Translations under genes and position numbers: made by a program | The notes under the pieces: generated by a model | Told to the model about the DNA's origin: nothing | Databases searched by the model: none | Seen by the model: only the letters and a program-made list of their open reading frames with translations | Source: Bacillota bacterium | Lineage (GTDB): Bacteria > Bacillota > Limnochordia > DTU087 | Assembly (NCBI GenBank): GCA_012798955.1 | Contig: JAAZMF010000007.1 | Span: 1 to 38,697 of the forward strand | DNA length: 38,697 nt | Reading direction: 5' to 3' | In this document: piece after piece, positions 24,751-33,969 of the stretch | Layout of the letters: every line of letters begins with the position of its first letter | Position numbering within the stretch: the first letter of the stretch is position 1

Positions 24751-24796
24751 AACAAAAGGACCATATTCTCCACTAATAAATTGGGAACATGGTCCT
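24751..24796 (-). terminator. Hairpin terminator between the CD1247-type gene and spoIIIAA
   Basis: On the minus strand AGGACCAT pairs with ATGGTCCT across a 24-base AT-rich loop, followed by TTTTGTTT. It lies 54 bp past the CD1247-type stop and should insulate the sporulation operon from housekeeping transcription. The long loop makes it weaker than the other terminators in the window. Confidence 0.65.
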
Positions 24797-24850
24797 ATTA
24801 TCTATCTTGTGCTAGCCCATTATCGGAGGGAAGCAAAGTATGCCACTAGG

Positions 24851-25258
24851 CTATACATCCTCCAGATCATCTAGTTCATCAATATCAAGAAAGTCATCAC
24901 CTTTGTAAACTACGCCCCCGCATTCGGGACAAGTCACTTGCACATCATCGTCATAAAGGAAATCTTCCTCAAAACTGACAGATTCGCCACAAGCCGGACA
25001 CTCAATCTCCACATAGTGCTCTTCCTCGTCTTCTCCGTAAATCTCATCTTCGAGATCCATCAAATCACCATCAACGGCCTCAACATACTCGGCCAATTCG
25101 TCAAGACCACTACCTAACACTAGCACAGACCTTCCTAGGTCATCCAAAATGCTAAGCAATTGCTCCCAGACTGCCTTAGTCCCTGGCTCGGTCCCGGACA
25201 AATTGCCCCCCTCCAACAAACCCCTCAAATACGCAATCTTCTCTTGTACAGTTTTCAC
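24851..25258 (-). CDS. CD1247-type N-terminal domain protein with zinc ribbon
   Basis: A 135-residue, very acidic protein. The N-terminal helical part (MKTVQEKIAYLRGLLEGGNL and the LLSILDDLGRSVLVLGSGLDELAEYVEAVDGDLMDLEDE stretch) matches the CD1247 N-terminal domain family of Clostridia. Two CxxC knuckles (CPACG near 88 and CPECG near 113) form a likely zinc ribbon. An acidic tail ends the protein. It lies in the conserved place between efp and spoIIIAA, 41 bp after efp. Function is unknown; the position suggests use in either translation or sporulation, which is only inferred. The layout resembles RNA-polymerase-interacting small proteins, without evidence. Confidence 0.88.
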   Translation of the reverse strand: MKTVQEKIAYLRGLLEGGNLSGTEPGTKAVWEQLLSILDDLGRSVLVLGSGLDELAEYVEAVDGDLMDLEDEIYGEDEEEHYVEIECPACGESVSFEEDFLYDDDVQVTCPECGGVVYKGDDFLDIDELDDLEDV

Positions 25259-25299
25259 CAGTAGCCACTCCCTCCGTAGTTGTTAGTACTAGCTTGCCA

Positions 25300-25857
25300 C
25301 TAGGCCCGGGACAAGTATTCCCCAGTCCTAGTATCAACCTTAATAATGGTACCTTGCTCGATAAAAAGCGGGACTTGCACGATTAAGCCTGTCTCCACAG
25401 TAGCCGGTTTGGTGCCACCGGTCGCTGTGTCACCTCGAAAACCCGGCTCAGTCTCGATAATCTCTAGTTCAACAGCAGTGGGCAAATCAACTCCAATAGG
25501 TGCTCCTTCATAGAGCTGAACCCCAATTACCATGTTCTCAGTCAGGTAGTTGACGGCATCATCTAGGGCACTTGCAGTAAGGCTCATCTGTTCGTAGGTT
25601 TCTGTGTCCATGAAATGGTATTCATCCCCGGCGGCATACAGATACTGCATCTGCTTTGTCTCGATCCGAGCCCTTGGGACCCTTTCACCCGCCCTAAAGG
25701 TGCGTTCTGTTACAGCTCCACTTCGTACATTTCGTAGCTTGGTGCGGACAAAAGCCGCTCCTTTGCCGGGCTTTACATGCAAGAACTCAACTACACTCCA
25801 AACCTCCCCATCGAGCTCTAGAGTCAACCCGGTTCTTAGATCATTTACTGAAATCAC
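25300..25857 (-). CDS. efp: Elongation factor P
   Basis: Three OB-like domains in 185 residues. The first carries the exposed loop [17 protein letters not shown] with Lys32 at the tip, the site modified in many bacteria. The third contains [32 protein letters not shown], the EF-P signature. EF-P relieves ribosome stalling at polyproline. It follows the Xaa-Pro peptidase gene by 46 bp, the common pepP-efp pairing. Whether the Lys is modified cannot be read from this window, as no modifying enzyme is present. Confidence 0.97.
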   Translation of the reverse strand: MISVNDLRTGLTLELDGEVWSVVEFLHVKPGKGAAFVRTKLRNVRSGAVTERTFRAGERVPRARIETKQMQYLYAAGDEYHFMDTETYEQMSLTASALDDAVNYLTENMVIGVQLYEGAPIGVDLPTAVELEIIETEPGFRGDTATGGTKPATVETGLIVQVPLFIEQGTIIKVDTRTGEYLSRA

Positions 25858-25903
25858 ACATGTTCCTCCTTCAGTACTAACAAGCCCCCCAAAAACCGAA
25901 GGC

Positions 25904-26968
25904 CTAGTTAAGCTCCAATAACTCCTTGGTGCTATGGCTAAGCACCCTATAACCGTCTTGTGTCACCAATACCAAGTCCTCAATTCTCACTCCACCAAAA
26001 CCCGGTAAGTAGATCCCCGGCTCCACAGTGACTACCATGCCGGGCTTTAGGGTCTTGTTGCCTTTGGGAGACAAGCGAGGCTCTTCATGGATTGCAAGGC
26101 CTACACCGTGGCCAAGCCCGTGGCCAAATTGATCCCCGTAACCAGCCTCTTCAATAATCTGCCGGGCAACTCTGTCGATCTCTATACCTGTCTTTCCGGG
26201 CCCTACCGCGGCCAATGCTGAGAGTTGAGCTTCTAGAACAACATCGTATATTGCGCGGCTTTTGTGGCAAGCCTTTCCGATACATACCGTTCTAGTCATG
26301 TCACTACAATAGCCCCCATAGCGGGCACCAAAGTCCATGACAACCAGATCGCCAGGGGCCAAAACCCGCTCTCCCGGCCTAGCATGGGGCAATGCACCAT
26401 TAGGCCCACTAGCCAGAATCACATCAAAAGCCAATCCTTCGGCCCCTTGCCTCCGCATGGCAAACTCCAATTCCAGCGCCAACTCCCGCTCACTTACTCC
26501 CGGCACCATTCTGGGAAGCAGTTGACTCCAAGCAGTATCAGCAATGGCCGCCGCCCTTTCCATGGCCTCAATCTCTGTGGCCTCTTTGAGCATACGAAGC
26601 TCTTCCACAATTTCTTGGGTAGCCACCCACTCCACATCACCTAGTTTCCCTTGCCAATCAGCATACTGCTGGTAGGTGACAACATCGCCTTCAAATCCCA
26701 CCCGCTTTGCTCCCTGCTCTGTGAAGACTTGTCCCAGAGTCTTGATCAGTTCGTCATAGCGCAGTATGGTAAACTCCGGTGATTGATGGGTCGCTTGTTC
26801 AACATAGCGAAAATCCGTGAGCAAAAGCGCAGCAGTGGATGTAATGACTAATGTCCCGGCAGATCCGGTAAATCCACTCAGATAGCGACGATTTTCAGCA
26901 CTAGTGACTACCAAGCAATCTAGCCCTTTTTCCTTTAGTCTATGGCGTAATTTGATCAGTCTATCCAC
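25904..26968 (-). CDS. Xaa-Pro aminopeptidase/dipeptidase (M24B)
   Basis: A pita-bread metallopeptidase that removes residues next to proline. A creatinase-like N-terminal domain is followed by the catalytic domain with the five metal ligands: Asp in [11 protein letters not shown], Asp in YCSDMTRT, His in [15 protein letters not shown], Glu in [11 protein letters not shown] and Glu in [11 protein letters not shown] placed the start at the GTG 26968, with GGGGGAG five bases upstream ([17 protein letters not shown]), giving 354 residues, typical of the short form. The longer frame to 27004 has an Asp/Gly-rich leader unlike the family. It lies between aroQ and efp. Confidence 0.95.
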   Translation of the reverse strand: MDRLIKLRHRLKEKGLDCLVVTSAENRRYLSGFTGSAGTLVITSTAALLLTDFRYVEQATHQSPEFTILRYDELIKTLGQVFTEQGAKRVGFEGDVVTYQQYADWQGKLGDVEWVATQEIVEELRMLKEATEIEAMERAAAIADTAWSQLLPRMVPGVSERELALELEFAMRRQGAEGLAFDVILASGPNGALPHARPGERVLAPGDLVVMDFGARYGGYCSDMTRTVCIGKACHKSRAIYDVVLEAQLSALAAVGPGKTGIEIDRVARQIIEEAGYGDQFGHGLGHGVGLAIHEEPRLSPKGNKTLKPGMVVTVEPGIYLPGFGGVRIEDLVLVTQDGYRVLSHSTKELLELN

Positions 26969-27025
26969 ATCTTCTCCCCCATCCCCAAAATCATCAAACT
27001 CCACTCCCCAACATGATGCAACACT

Positions 27026-27463
27026 TTACCCTTGACCAATAATCTCTACTAATCCTTGCAGTCCCAAGAGATAGCTATTAGGGCCAAAGCCCGCAACTTG
27101 CCCCCTGCACACGGCGCCGGTCACCGACTCATGGCGAAATGGTTCCCTTTGATAGATGTTGGACATATGTACCTCCACCACCGGCAACTCCACCGCGGCT
27201 ATGGCATCCCGAATAGCATAGGCATAATGGGTAAAAGCCGCGGGATTAATCAAGATGCCATCATAGCCAGATCGGCATGCATGGATAGCGTCAATCAACT
27301 CACCTTCGTGATTGCTTTGGAAAAAGTCCACCTGACACCCCAATTCACGGGCTAAGTTGGTAAGCTGCTGCTCAATTTCTGCTAGTGTCATTTCCCCATA
27401 GATATCCCTTTCCCGCTTACCGAGCAGATTGAGGTTAGGTCCATTAATCACTTTTATCCGCAT
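27026..27463 (-). CDS. aroQ: 3-dehydroquinate dehydratase, type II
   Basis: The third step of the shikimate pathway. The 145-residue type II enzyme starts MRIKVINGPNLNLLGKRERDIYGE, with catalytic Tyr22 and Arg/Glu nearby, then FFQSNHEGELID, NPAAFTHYAYAIRDA and VEVHMSNIYQREPFR. All are signatures. It overlaps the end of aroKB by ten bases, indicating coupling, and lies ahead of the peptidase and efp. In many Bacillota aroQ sits just before pepP-efp, as here. Confidence 0.96.
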   Translation of the reverse strand: MRIKVINGPNLNLLGKRERDIYGEMTLAEIEQQLTNLARELGCQVDFFQSNHEGELIDAIHACRSGYDGILINPAAFTHYAYAIRDAIAAVELPVVEVHMSNIYQREPFRHESVTGAVCRGQVAGFGPNSYLLGLQGLVEIIGQG

Positions 27464-29178
27464 GGTAGCCCCTCCTGCTGTATCTTCAGGGCCTCCAATA
27501 GCTCCTGGGGCATGATTACCTCTGCCTCCTTGGCGTTACCTAGTCCATGGAGCAATACAAAGCGCAGCTGCCCTTGCCGGGCCTTCTTGTCACTATTTGA
27601 AGCCTGCACGATGCCTTCCAGAGACAACTCCCCTAGCTGAATGGGCAATCGCCAAGCCCTTAACAAACTGACTACTCGCCTACACTCTTCCTGGGACAAA
27701 TACCCCTTGCGACTAGATAAAATGGCGGCGGTAACCATACCCATTGCGATTGCTTCTCCGTGGGTATATCGGCCATAGCCTGCCACCTGTTCTACTCCAT
27801 GTCCCACAGTATGACCAAAATTCAAGATCTCCCTGTAACCCGTCTCCTTAGTGTCCGCGGCTACTACCTGGGCCTTAATTTCACAGGAACGCTTCACCCA
27901 TTGGGCAATCACCGATTTGGACACACTTTGCTGGGCATGCCTCTCTAAATCTTTCATAAGGTCTGTATCACAGATGAAGGCGCATTTGATCACTTCCGCC
28001 ATACCTGTAAGGAACTGACGGTGGGGCAAAGCTTCTAGGGTATCTAGATCAGCCACAACCATTTCCGGCTGATAAAAGGCACCGATCAGGTTTTTGCCAC
28101 TTGGATGGTTAACTCCTACTTTCCCACCAACAGAGCTATCCACTTGTGCCAAAAGCGTAGTTGGCACCTGGATAAATCTAATCCCTCGCATATAGGTGGC
28201 AGCGGCAAAGCCGGCTATATCTCCAATAACCCCTCCGCCCAAAGCAATTATCCCTGACGATCGGTCCAGGCCCATATCCAATGCCGCCCCATAGATACGC
28301 TCCACCGTGGCAAGATACTTGAACTCCTCACCATCGGGGATGAGCACCGCCTCATAACAAAGACCGGCATCTTCCAAGGATTCCTTTACCCGATCCCCAT
28401 ATAGGGCAAATACTGTAGGATTCGACACGATCAGAGCCTTCTGAAGTTTGGCCTCATGGCGACAGCGCTGCCCAAGATTATCTAAAAGCCCATGGCCAAT
28501 ATGAATTGGATAGGTTCCACCTTCTGCTTTGACTAAGAGGTGGTGGGCTTGCCCCGTCTTCTCGCTCTTTGCTCCATTATCAATGGTCTTTTGCCACCAA
28601 TCGCCAATTTTTTCAGCCACTGCCTTGGGTGACAAGGACCCATCTACTACCAGATCACATTTTGCATAGGCCCATCGGCGTTCATCCTCTAGCCTTTGCC
28701 AATTGGCCATGTACCTACTTCTTGACCCACTCTCTAACCCCTCGGTCGCCCTATCAGGTGCCCCCTTAATCTCGGCGTCGAACTGACCACCCGATCCATG
28801 GCTATCCTGTACTAAAAGTGGCCTCGTCCCGTCAAAGTCAAGACGCTTAGCCGCTGTGTCACTATCTATAGCTAGCCAGATCACTAGATGCTGCTCCATC
28901 AATTCACGGTTAGATTCCCTAAGAATGGCTCCTCCGCCGGTAGAGATTACCCGACTAGGTAGAGCTAGCGCCTCCCGAAGAGCAAGACTCTCTAACTCCC
29001 GAAAGTGGTCTTCTCCATAGCGACTAAAGATCTCCTGCACCGAGGCATTCGCCTCTTCTTCAATTACCTCATCAAGATCGAGGTACTTCATGCCCAATTG
29101 AGCGGCCAAGAGTTTGCCTACTGTGCTTTTTCCAGCGCCCATCATACCCGTCAAAATCAAATTCGGTTCATTGCCCAT
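27454..29178 (-). CDS. aroKB: Fused shikimate kinase-3-dehydroquinate synthase
   Basis: Two shikimate enzymes in one chain. Residues about 1-200 are shikimate kinase, with Walker A GMMGAGKS (11-18), DLDEVIEE, FRELESLALREAL and STGGGAIL. Residues about 214-574 are dehydroquinate synthase, with IALGGGVIGDIAGFAAATYMRG, PTTLLAQVDSSVGGKVGVNH, and metal ligands in GMAEVIKCAFI, FGHTVGHGVE and YTHGEAIAMGM. The kinase has an insert of about 30 residues after TRPLL (about 124-157, Gly/Ser/Asp-rich) in the LID region. I placed the start at ATG 29178, with AGGAG eight bases upstream. It lies 11 bp after aroC. Similar fusions are known, but in the reverse or this order depending on the lineage. Both active sites look complete. 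Confidence 0.95.
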   Translation of the reverse strand: MGNEPNLILTGMMGAGKSTVGKLLAAQLGMKYLDLDEVIEEEANASVQEIFSRYGEDHFRELESLALREALALPSRVISTGGGAILRESNRELMEQHLVIWLAIDSDTAAKRLDFDGTRPLLVQDSHGSGGQFDAEIKGAPDRATEGLESGSRSRYMANWQRLEDERRWAYAKCDLVVDGSLSPKAVAEKIGDWWQKTIDNGAKSEKTGQAHHLLVKAEGGTYPIHIGHGLLDNLGQRCRHEAKLQKALIVSNPTVFALYGDRVKESLEDAGLCYEAVLIPDGEEFKYLATVERIYGAALDMGLDRSSGIIALGGGVIGDIAGFAAATYMRGIRFIQVPTTLLAQVDSSVGGKVGVNHPSGKNLIGAFYQPEMVVADLDTLEALPHRQFLTGMAEVIKCAFICDTDLMKDLERHAQQSVSKSVIAQWVKRSCEIKAQVVAADTKETGYREILNFGHTVGHGVEQVAGYGRYTHGEAIAMGMVTAAILSSRKGYLSQEECRRVVSLLRAWRLPIQLGELSLEGIVQASNSDKKARQGQLRFVLLHGLGNAKEAEVIMPQELLEALKIQQEGLPCG

Positions 29179-29189
29179 CTCTACCACTC

Positions 29190-30428
29190 CTAACCCTTGA
29201 TTTGCCCGGGACAAAGGGAGAGTAGATACTCCTTAAAGCTAGCTTCTATCTCTTTAACCGAATCTCCCCCAAACTTCTCCAAGAAAGCCTCGGCAAGTAC
29301 CCAAGATACCATGGCTTCCCCTACCACAGCCGCGGCCGGTACCGCACATACATCGGATCGTTCAATACCCGCAGCAATAGGCTCTAGGCTATCTAGATCA
29401 ACGGAGGAAAGTGGTTTATAAAGAGTAGGAATAGGTTTCATAGTCGCCCGTACAACTATTGGAGAACCATTGGTCATGCCACCCTCGATACCTCCAGCCC
29501 GATTGGTAGATCGATAAAAGCCACCGGCTGTCGGCCAATGCCTGCCTTGCCAATAGAAAGCCTCTCTTTTGCAGTCAGCCCCCGTTCCATGGTAATGGAT
29601 TTCATCATGGACCTGGGAGCCCGGGCGTAAGCCACTTTCTCGACCCATACCGATCTCCACAGCTTTGATGGCAGGAATGGACATTAAGGCCTGGCCTAGA
29701 CGCCCATCTAGCCTTCGATCCCAATGCACATGACTGCCTAAACCGGCGGGCACATGCTCTGCGATAATTTCGAAAATGCCCCCCAGAGAGTCTCCCGTGG
29801 CCCTAGCATGATCTATGGCAGCCATCATCTGTTCTGTTGCCCTGTCATCAGCGCAGCGTAAGGGGGATGTCTCCGCCTTTTCCCTAATCCAATCCCCACC
29901 TCGCCCCCCATCAGTAGCCATTACATCCCCGATCTGTACCACATGGGAAGAGACAACCATGCCAAAATGCTCCAACAGCCTGCGGGCCACAGCTCCCACC
30001 GCCACCCGCATGGCAGTCTCTCTCGCACTAGCTCGCTCCAGAATATTTCTGGCGTCCTTGGTTCTATATTTTAGCATCCCGGCTAGATCCCCATGACCAG
30101 GCCGTGGCCTAGTCATAGGTTCACTCTCACTAGCCTTTGTAGGAGGTCCGATAGCCATCGTGTCCTGCCAGTTCTCCCAATCCCGATTAACCACTGCAAG
30201 GCCAATGGGGCCACCGAGGGTCTTTCCCCAGCGCACCCCTGACAGAATCTGCACTGTATCGGTTTCAATCGCCATACGGCCACCCCGGCCATACCCTTTC
30301 TGACGTCGGGCTAGTTGCCGATTGACATCATCTTCCACCAGATCTAGATGGGCTGGCATTCCCTCGATAATGCCCATCAATGTAGGGCCGTGGGATTCAC
30401 CTGCCGTCAAAAACCGCAAAACAGTCAT
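29190..30428 (-). CDS. aroC: Chorismate synthase
   Basis: The last step of the shikimate pathway, an FMN-dependent elimination. Signatures are LRFLTAGESHGPTLMGIIEG (start), RRQKGYGRGGRM, RPGHGDLAGMLKY, ARETAMRVAVGAVA and EGGMTNGSPIVVRATMKPIPTL. I favour the ATG at 30428 with AGTAGG six bases upstream, although a TTG two codons earlier is in frame. The length is slightly above average (412 residues). It follows tldE by a few bases and precedes aroKB. No active-site changes were seen. Confidence 0.96.
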   Translation of the reverse strand: MTVLRFLTAGESHGPTLMGIIEGMPAHLDLVEDDVNRQLARRQKGYGRGGRMAIETDTVQILSGVRWGKTLGGPIGLAVVNRDWENWQDTMAIGPPTKASESEPMTRPRPGHGDLAGMLKYRTKDARNILERASARETAMRVAVGAVARRLLEHFGMVVSSHVVQIGDVMATDGGRGGDWIREKAETSPLRCADDRATEQMMAAIDHARATGDSLGGIFEIIAEHVPAGLGSHVHWDRRLDGRLGQALMSIPAIKAVEIGMGRESGLRPGSQVHDEIHYHGTGADCKREAFYWQGRHWPTAGGFYRSTNRAGGIEGGMTNGSPIVVRATMKPIPTLYKPLSSVDLDSLEPIAAGIERSDVCAVPAAAVVGEAMVSWVLAEAFLEKFGGDSVKEIEASFKEYLLSLCPGQIKG

Positions 30429-30435
30429 GATCAAC

Positions 30436-31773
30436 CTACTCTCCGCTAATGGTAATACCTTCCACTAGCAAACTAGGAGAACCTACTGAACCGTAAAATC
30501 TGAGGTCACTGCCTACCACCGTAGCATGTTGGAGCAAGTCCAGTAGATTACCAGCTATAGCCACACCCCTTACCGGGTTGGCAATCTTGCCATCTTCAAT
30601 CCATAGGCCACTAGCACCTACAGAAAATTCACCGGATATAGGGTTAGCTGTATGCATCCCCATCACATTAGTAATATACATACCCCGCTTAATCTGACCT
30701 ATCATGTCTGCCTGGGCCATGGTCCCCGGCTTTAAGTAGAAATTCCTAGGACCAGTGGTAATAGCCCCCTTAAAGGAAGCCCGCACACCGTTGCCGGTGG
30801 ACTCCACCTTGTCCTTGGCCGCACTATAGCTGTTATATAGGTAAGTCTCGAGCCTTCCTCTATCGAGGATGGTCGTATTACGGGAGGGCACCCCTTCATC
30901 ATCAACTGGAGCTGTGGCCAGACCCTGGGGCATCAGTCCAGTATCGATTAGGGTAAGGACCTTTGAGCCCACTTGTTCACCGAGCTTGTCCGCAAAAAGT
31001 GATTTGCCCTTTTGCACGGCCTCAGCCGTTAGCGCAGGGGATAATACCTCCAAAAATTCTGTGGCCACATCAGGGGCAAGGATCACAGGCACTCTACATG
31101 TCTCCACTTGACCTGCACCAAGCATCTCCACTGCCTTGCGGGCGGCCTCTTGGCCAATACAAGTCGGATTTAGCTCATGGAAAATGCGAGAAAAATCGTA
31201 GGACCAGCCCATTTCAGCTTGTCCATTAGCTTCGGCCACAACTAAAACGCTCGCGGCAGCATAAGCTCCTTCATAACCTACATCTACACCCCGAGTGTTG
31301 CAGATACCCACTTGGTAGAACCCGTCGCTATAGGTGGATTGTCGCACTTTGGTTACCCGGGAGTCATAGCCCCTTGCCGCGCTTTCCACAGCTTTGGCCA
31401 ATTCGATTTTCTGATCAACAGGTATGGCGGCCATAGCCGGATCTAAAAGATCCAGAGACTGAACAGGCTTGGGTGAAGGCAAGACATTGTATTCATCGGC
31501 TGATGCGCTTTCCGCACTGGCTTTAGCTAATCTTATGGTATCCTTCAGACTTACATGATCCAAATTAGTGGTAAAAGCTAGACCCAGACGACCTCCATCA
31601 ATAACTCGAATACCTACCCCTGTTTGCTGGGCCTCCCGCAATGTTTCAACTTGGCCATCACTAACTTCCACCCTCAAAGATTTTTGGCTCATGACATAAA
31701 CTTCGATTTCCTGATTGGCTGTCTCTGCTAAGGCTATGACCGACTGGGCTAACTCTTGCATCTCCAAGGTCAT
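30436..31773 (-). CDS. tldE: TldE/PmbA family protein (TldD partner)
   Basis: A 445-residue TldE/PmbA protein. It lacks the HExxxH metal site, as expected for the partner subunit. The C-terminal part has STGNGVRASFKGAITTGPRNFYLKPG and GMHTANPISGEFSVGASGLWIEDGKIANPVRGVAIAGNLLDLL, the family hallmark. With TldD it forms a protease that degrades unfolded peptides and processes some ribosomal natural products. The start overlaps the tldD stop by four bases (ATGA), so the two are coupled. No precursor peptide gene was seen nearby. Confidence 0.95.
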   Translation of the reverse strand: MTLEMQELAQSVIALAETANQEIEVYVMSQKSLRVEVSDGQVETLREAQQTGVGIRVIDGGRLGLAFTTNLDHVSLKDTIRLAKASAESASADEYNVLPSPKPVQSLDLLDPAMAAIPVDQKIELAKAVESAARGYDSRVTKVRQSTYSDGFYQVGICNTRGVDVGYEGAYAAASVLVVAEANGQAEMGWSYDFSRIFHELNPTCIGQEAARKAVEMLGAGQVETCRVPVILAPDVATEFLEVLSPALTAEAVQKGKSLFADKLGEQVGSKVLTLIDTGLMPQGLATAPVDDEGVPSRNTTILDRGRLETYLYNSYSAAKDKVESTGNGVRASFKGAITTGPRNFYLKPGTMAQADMIGQIKRGMYITNVMGMHTANPISGEFSVGASGLWIEDGKIANPVRGVAIAGNLLDLLQHATVVGSDLRFYGSVGSPSLLVEGITISGE

Positions 31774-33170
31774 CTTTGTTCCTCCTCCACGATACCGCCC
31801 ACCACTAACTCCCGAATGCGAATAGTAGGCTGTGCATCACCTACCGGTACCCCCTGCCCATCTTTGCCACACATACCAATGCTAAACCCTAAATCCGTTC
31901 CAACCCGATCGACTAAGTCCAGTGCTTTAGGGCCATTGCCTGTTAGGGTAGCACCCCGGACCGCCTCGCCGATTTTGCCATTTTCGATGAGATATCCATC
32001 GGAGACCTCAAAAACAAAATCTCCGTTGGTAGTATTGACCTGCCCACCGCCCATACGAGTCACTAATAGGCCCCGCTGGGTATCAGCAATAATCGCCTTG
32101 GGATCGTCTTTACCTGACATGATCAAAGTATTGGTCATGCGGGGGATAGGCTTATGCCTATAGGATTCCCGCCTGCCATTACCTGTAGGCATTACCCCAT
32201 CTTTCCGGGCAGTAAGATAATCATACATATAGCCTTTCAGAATACCGTCTTCAATTAACACTGTCCGTTGCCCTTTGTTGCCCTCATCATCAAAGCGATA
32301 GCTACCAAGTTTACCCGCCAGCGTTGCATCATCAATGACAGTAACTAAAGGAGATGCCACTTGCTGCCCGATCTTATTGGCATAGACTGAAATCCCCTTT
32401 TGCACTAGATCCGCCTCTAGACCATGGCCACAGGCCTCATGTACCATAGTACCCCCGGCTTCACCGGCCATCACCACTGGCATCCTGCCTGCCGGTGCCG
32501 GTCTGGCGCCGAGCATCCTAATCGCCCGTCCCGCAGCCCTTAGGGCCAATTCCTCGGGGTCATTTAGCTGAAACAGTTCAAAGCCCATGACACCGCCTAG
32601 GGACTCAAAACCCGTTTGGATTTTTCCACCTTCCATGGCGATGACATTCATAGACAAGTTAGTGCGAATCCGCTCATCGGTAACCCATACCCCTTCACTA
32701 TTGGCTATAGTAATTTTCTGGGTTGCATCTCTGTAGGATACTGTTACCTGTCGCACTCGATTATCAGCTTTTCTAGCCGTCTGATTGACTCGCTTCACCA
32801 CAGCCGCCTTATCGGCGATGGATACTGTCTCGGGTCCCACTAGAATGGGGAGTTCAAAGGAGGGCTTAGTACGGCATAGATCGATTACTACAGACGAATT
32901 TCCCCCCCGGGCAGCCGCAGCTGCGGTCCGAGCCGCTTCCTTGAGCCCCTCCAAAGACAAATCATTGGTGTAGGCATAAGCAGTAGCTTCGCCAACTATG
33001 ACCCGGATTCCAGCGCCAGCATCTGTTCCCGCCGTAACCCGTTCAATCCGATCCTGTTCGCAATATATCTGAGCTACACTGGCCTCTTCGATAAAAACAT
33101 CAGCAAAATCGCATCCCCGCTGTGTTGCCACCTTTAATACACCAGTTAAATCTTCCCTATGTATCTCCAA
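31770..33170 (-). CDS. tldD: TldD metalloprotease subunit
   Basis: The catalytic subunit, with the zinc motif HEACGH in GGTMVHEACGHGLEADLVQKG. The C-terminal MGGGQVNTTNGDFVFEVSDGYLIENGKIGEAVRGATLTGNG matches TldD. I placed the start at TTG 33170 (MEIHREDLTGVLKVA), because AGGAGGG lies six bases upstream and the product (466 residues) matches the usual length. An extension to 33254 would add residues rich in Ser, Cys and His that do not look like the family. First gene of the tldD-to-CD1247-type run, after a terminator. No clear promoter was seen. Confidence 0.95.
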   Translation of the reverse strand: MEIHREDLTGVLKVATQRGCDFADVFIEEASVAQIYCEQDRIERVTAGTDAGAGIRVIVGEATAYAYTNDLSLEGLKEAARTAAAAARGGNSSVVIDLCRTKPSFELPILVGPETVSIADKAAVVKRVNQTARKADNRVRQVTVSYRDATQKITIANSEGVWVTDERIRTNLSMNVIAMEGGKIQTGFESLGGVMGFELFQLNDPEELALRAAGRAIRMLGARPAPAGRMPVVMAGEAGGTMVHEACGHGLEADLVQKGISVYANKIGQQVASPLVTVIDDATLAGKLGSYRFDDEGNKGQRTVLIEDGILKGYMYDYLTARKDGVMPTGNGRRESYRHKPIPRMTNTLIMSGKDDPKAIIADTQRGLLVTRMGGGQVNTTNGDFVFEVSDGYLIENGKIGEAVRGATLTGNGPKALDLVDRVGTDLGFSIGMCGKDGQGVPVGDAQPTIRIRELVVGGIVEEEQR

Positions 33171-33272
33171 ACAGCTCCCTCCTTGGTAGTGCCTGCAACT
33201 GTTGGCCATAATCATCGATATTTCTTTAAAGGATGATGCTTCTCCTCCCCACACCCCTAGCTATTCTTGGAG

Positions 33273-33319
33273 AAAAAACAAAAACCCGGTGAACACCCCC
33301 GCAAGGTGGGCTCTCCGGG
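33273..33319 (-). terminator. Intrinsic terminator after yqeG
   Basis: On the minus strand a hairpin closed by CCCGG/CCGGG, with an imperfect inner stem, is followed by TTTTTGTTTTTT. It lies 19 bp past the yqeG stop and ends the upstream mltG-sigK-yqeG group before tldD. Confidence 0.85.
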
Positions 33320-33337
33320 AGAGGAGTATTGCCTCAC

Positions 33338-33886
33338 TTACCTTGTCCCTCCCTTAGCCAAGCGTCGCCGAGCCGCGGTCTCGCAGATATAACCTTTCCG
33401 ACTAAGGTGGCGAATAATCCGCCGTTCCACCCGGCGCACTACTCTGGTGGCGGCCATCTCCTTAGGAGCTAAAGGCTCAAGGAGGATAGTGTAAAGGCCC
33501 ATGCGATTACCGCCCAAAACGTCTGTAAAAAGCTGATCACCAATCACAACCGTCTCCGTAGCTGTTGTGCCCAAAATCTGTAAGGCTTCCCGGAAGGGTT
33601 TCTTGCGGGGCTTGACAGCCCTGGCGATGACTGGAATTGCCAAAATATCCCCAATGCGCTCCGCCCTCTGCCTTAGGGCATTGCTAGTAAGGCAAATTCG
33701 AAAGCCCTTTGATTTCGCCGTCTCCACCCACAGAATCACTGATGCATCAATGTCTTCGCCAGCCCATGGCAATACAGTATTGTCAATGTCTAATATGATA
33801 CCTTTGCTACCTTGTTCTTGTAGTCTATCAAGATTTACATCCACCAAGGACCTAAGACATAAATCAGGGCAAAGAAATTTGAGCAT
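33338..33886 (-). CDS. YqeG family HAD-type phosphatase
   Basis: A HAD-superfamily hydrolase of the YqeG type (182 residues). Motif I is IILDIDNTVLPW (DxDNT), motif II is LTSNA, a conserved Lys is in AVKPRKKPF, and motif III is VVIGDQLFTDVLGGNRMG. The protein begins MLKFLCPDLCLRSLVDVNLD, as usual. I placed the start at ATG 33886, with GGGAGGGAG six bases upstream. In many Bacillota yqeG precedes aroE/yqeH; here it lies between sigK and the aro cluster. The natural substrate is unknown (phosphatidylglycerophosphate phosphatase has been suggested for relatives). Confidence 0.92.
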   Translation of the reverse strand: MLKFLCPDLCLRSLVDVNLDRLQEQGSKGIILDIDNTVLPWAGEDIDASVILWVETAKSKGFRICLTSNALRQRAERIGDILAIPVIARAVKPRKKPFREALQILGTTATETVVIGDQLFTDVLGGNRMGLYTILLEPLAPKEMAATRVVRRVERRIIRHLSRKGYICETAARRRLAKGGTR

Positions 33887-33969
33887 GGTGCACTCCCTCC
33901 CAAGGATCAAAGCCAAAGCGGGGCCACGGTGGTGAGCCCCGTCCTTGCATAGGGAGTCACCGCAAAAAT

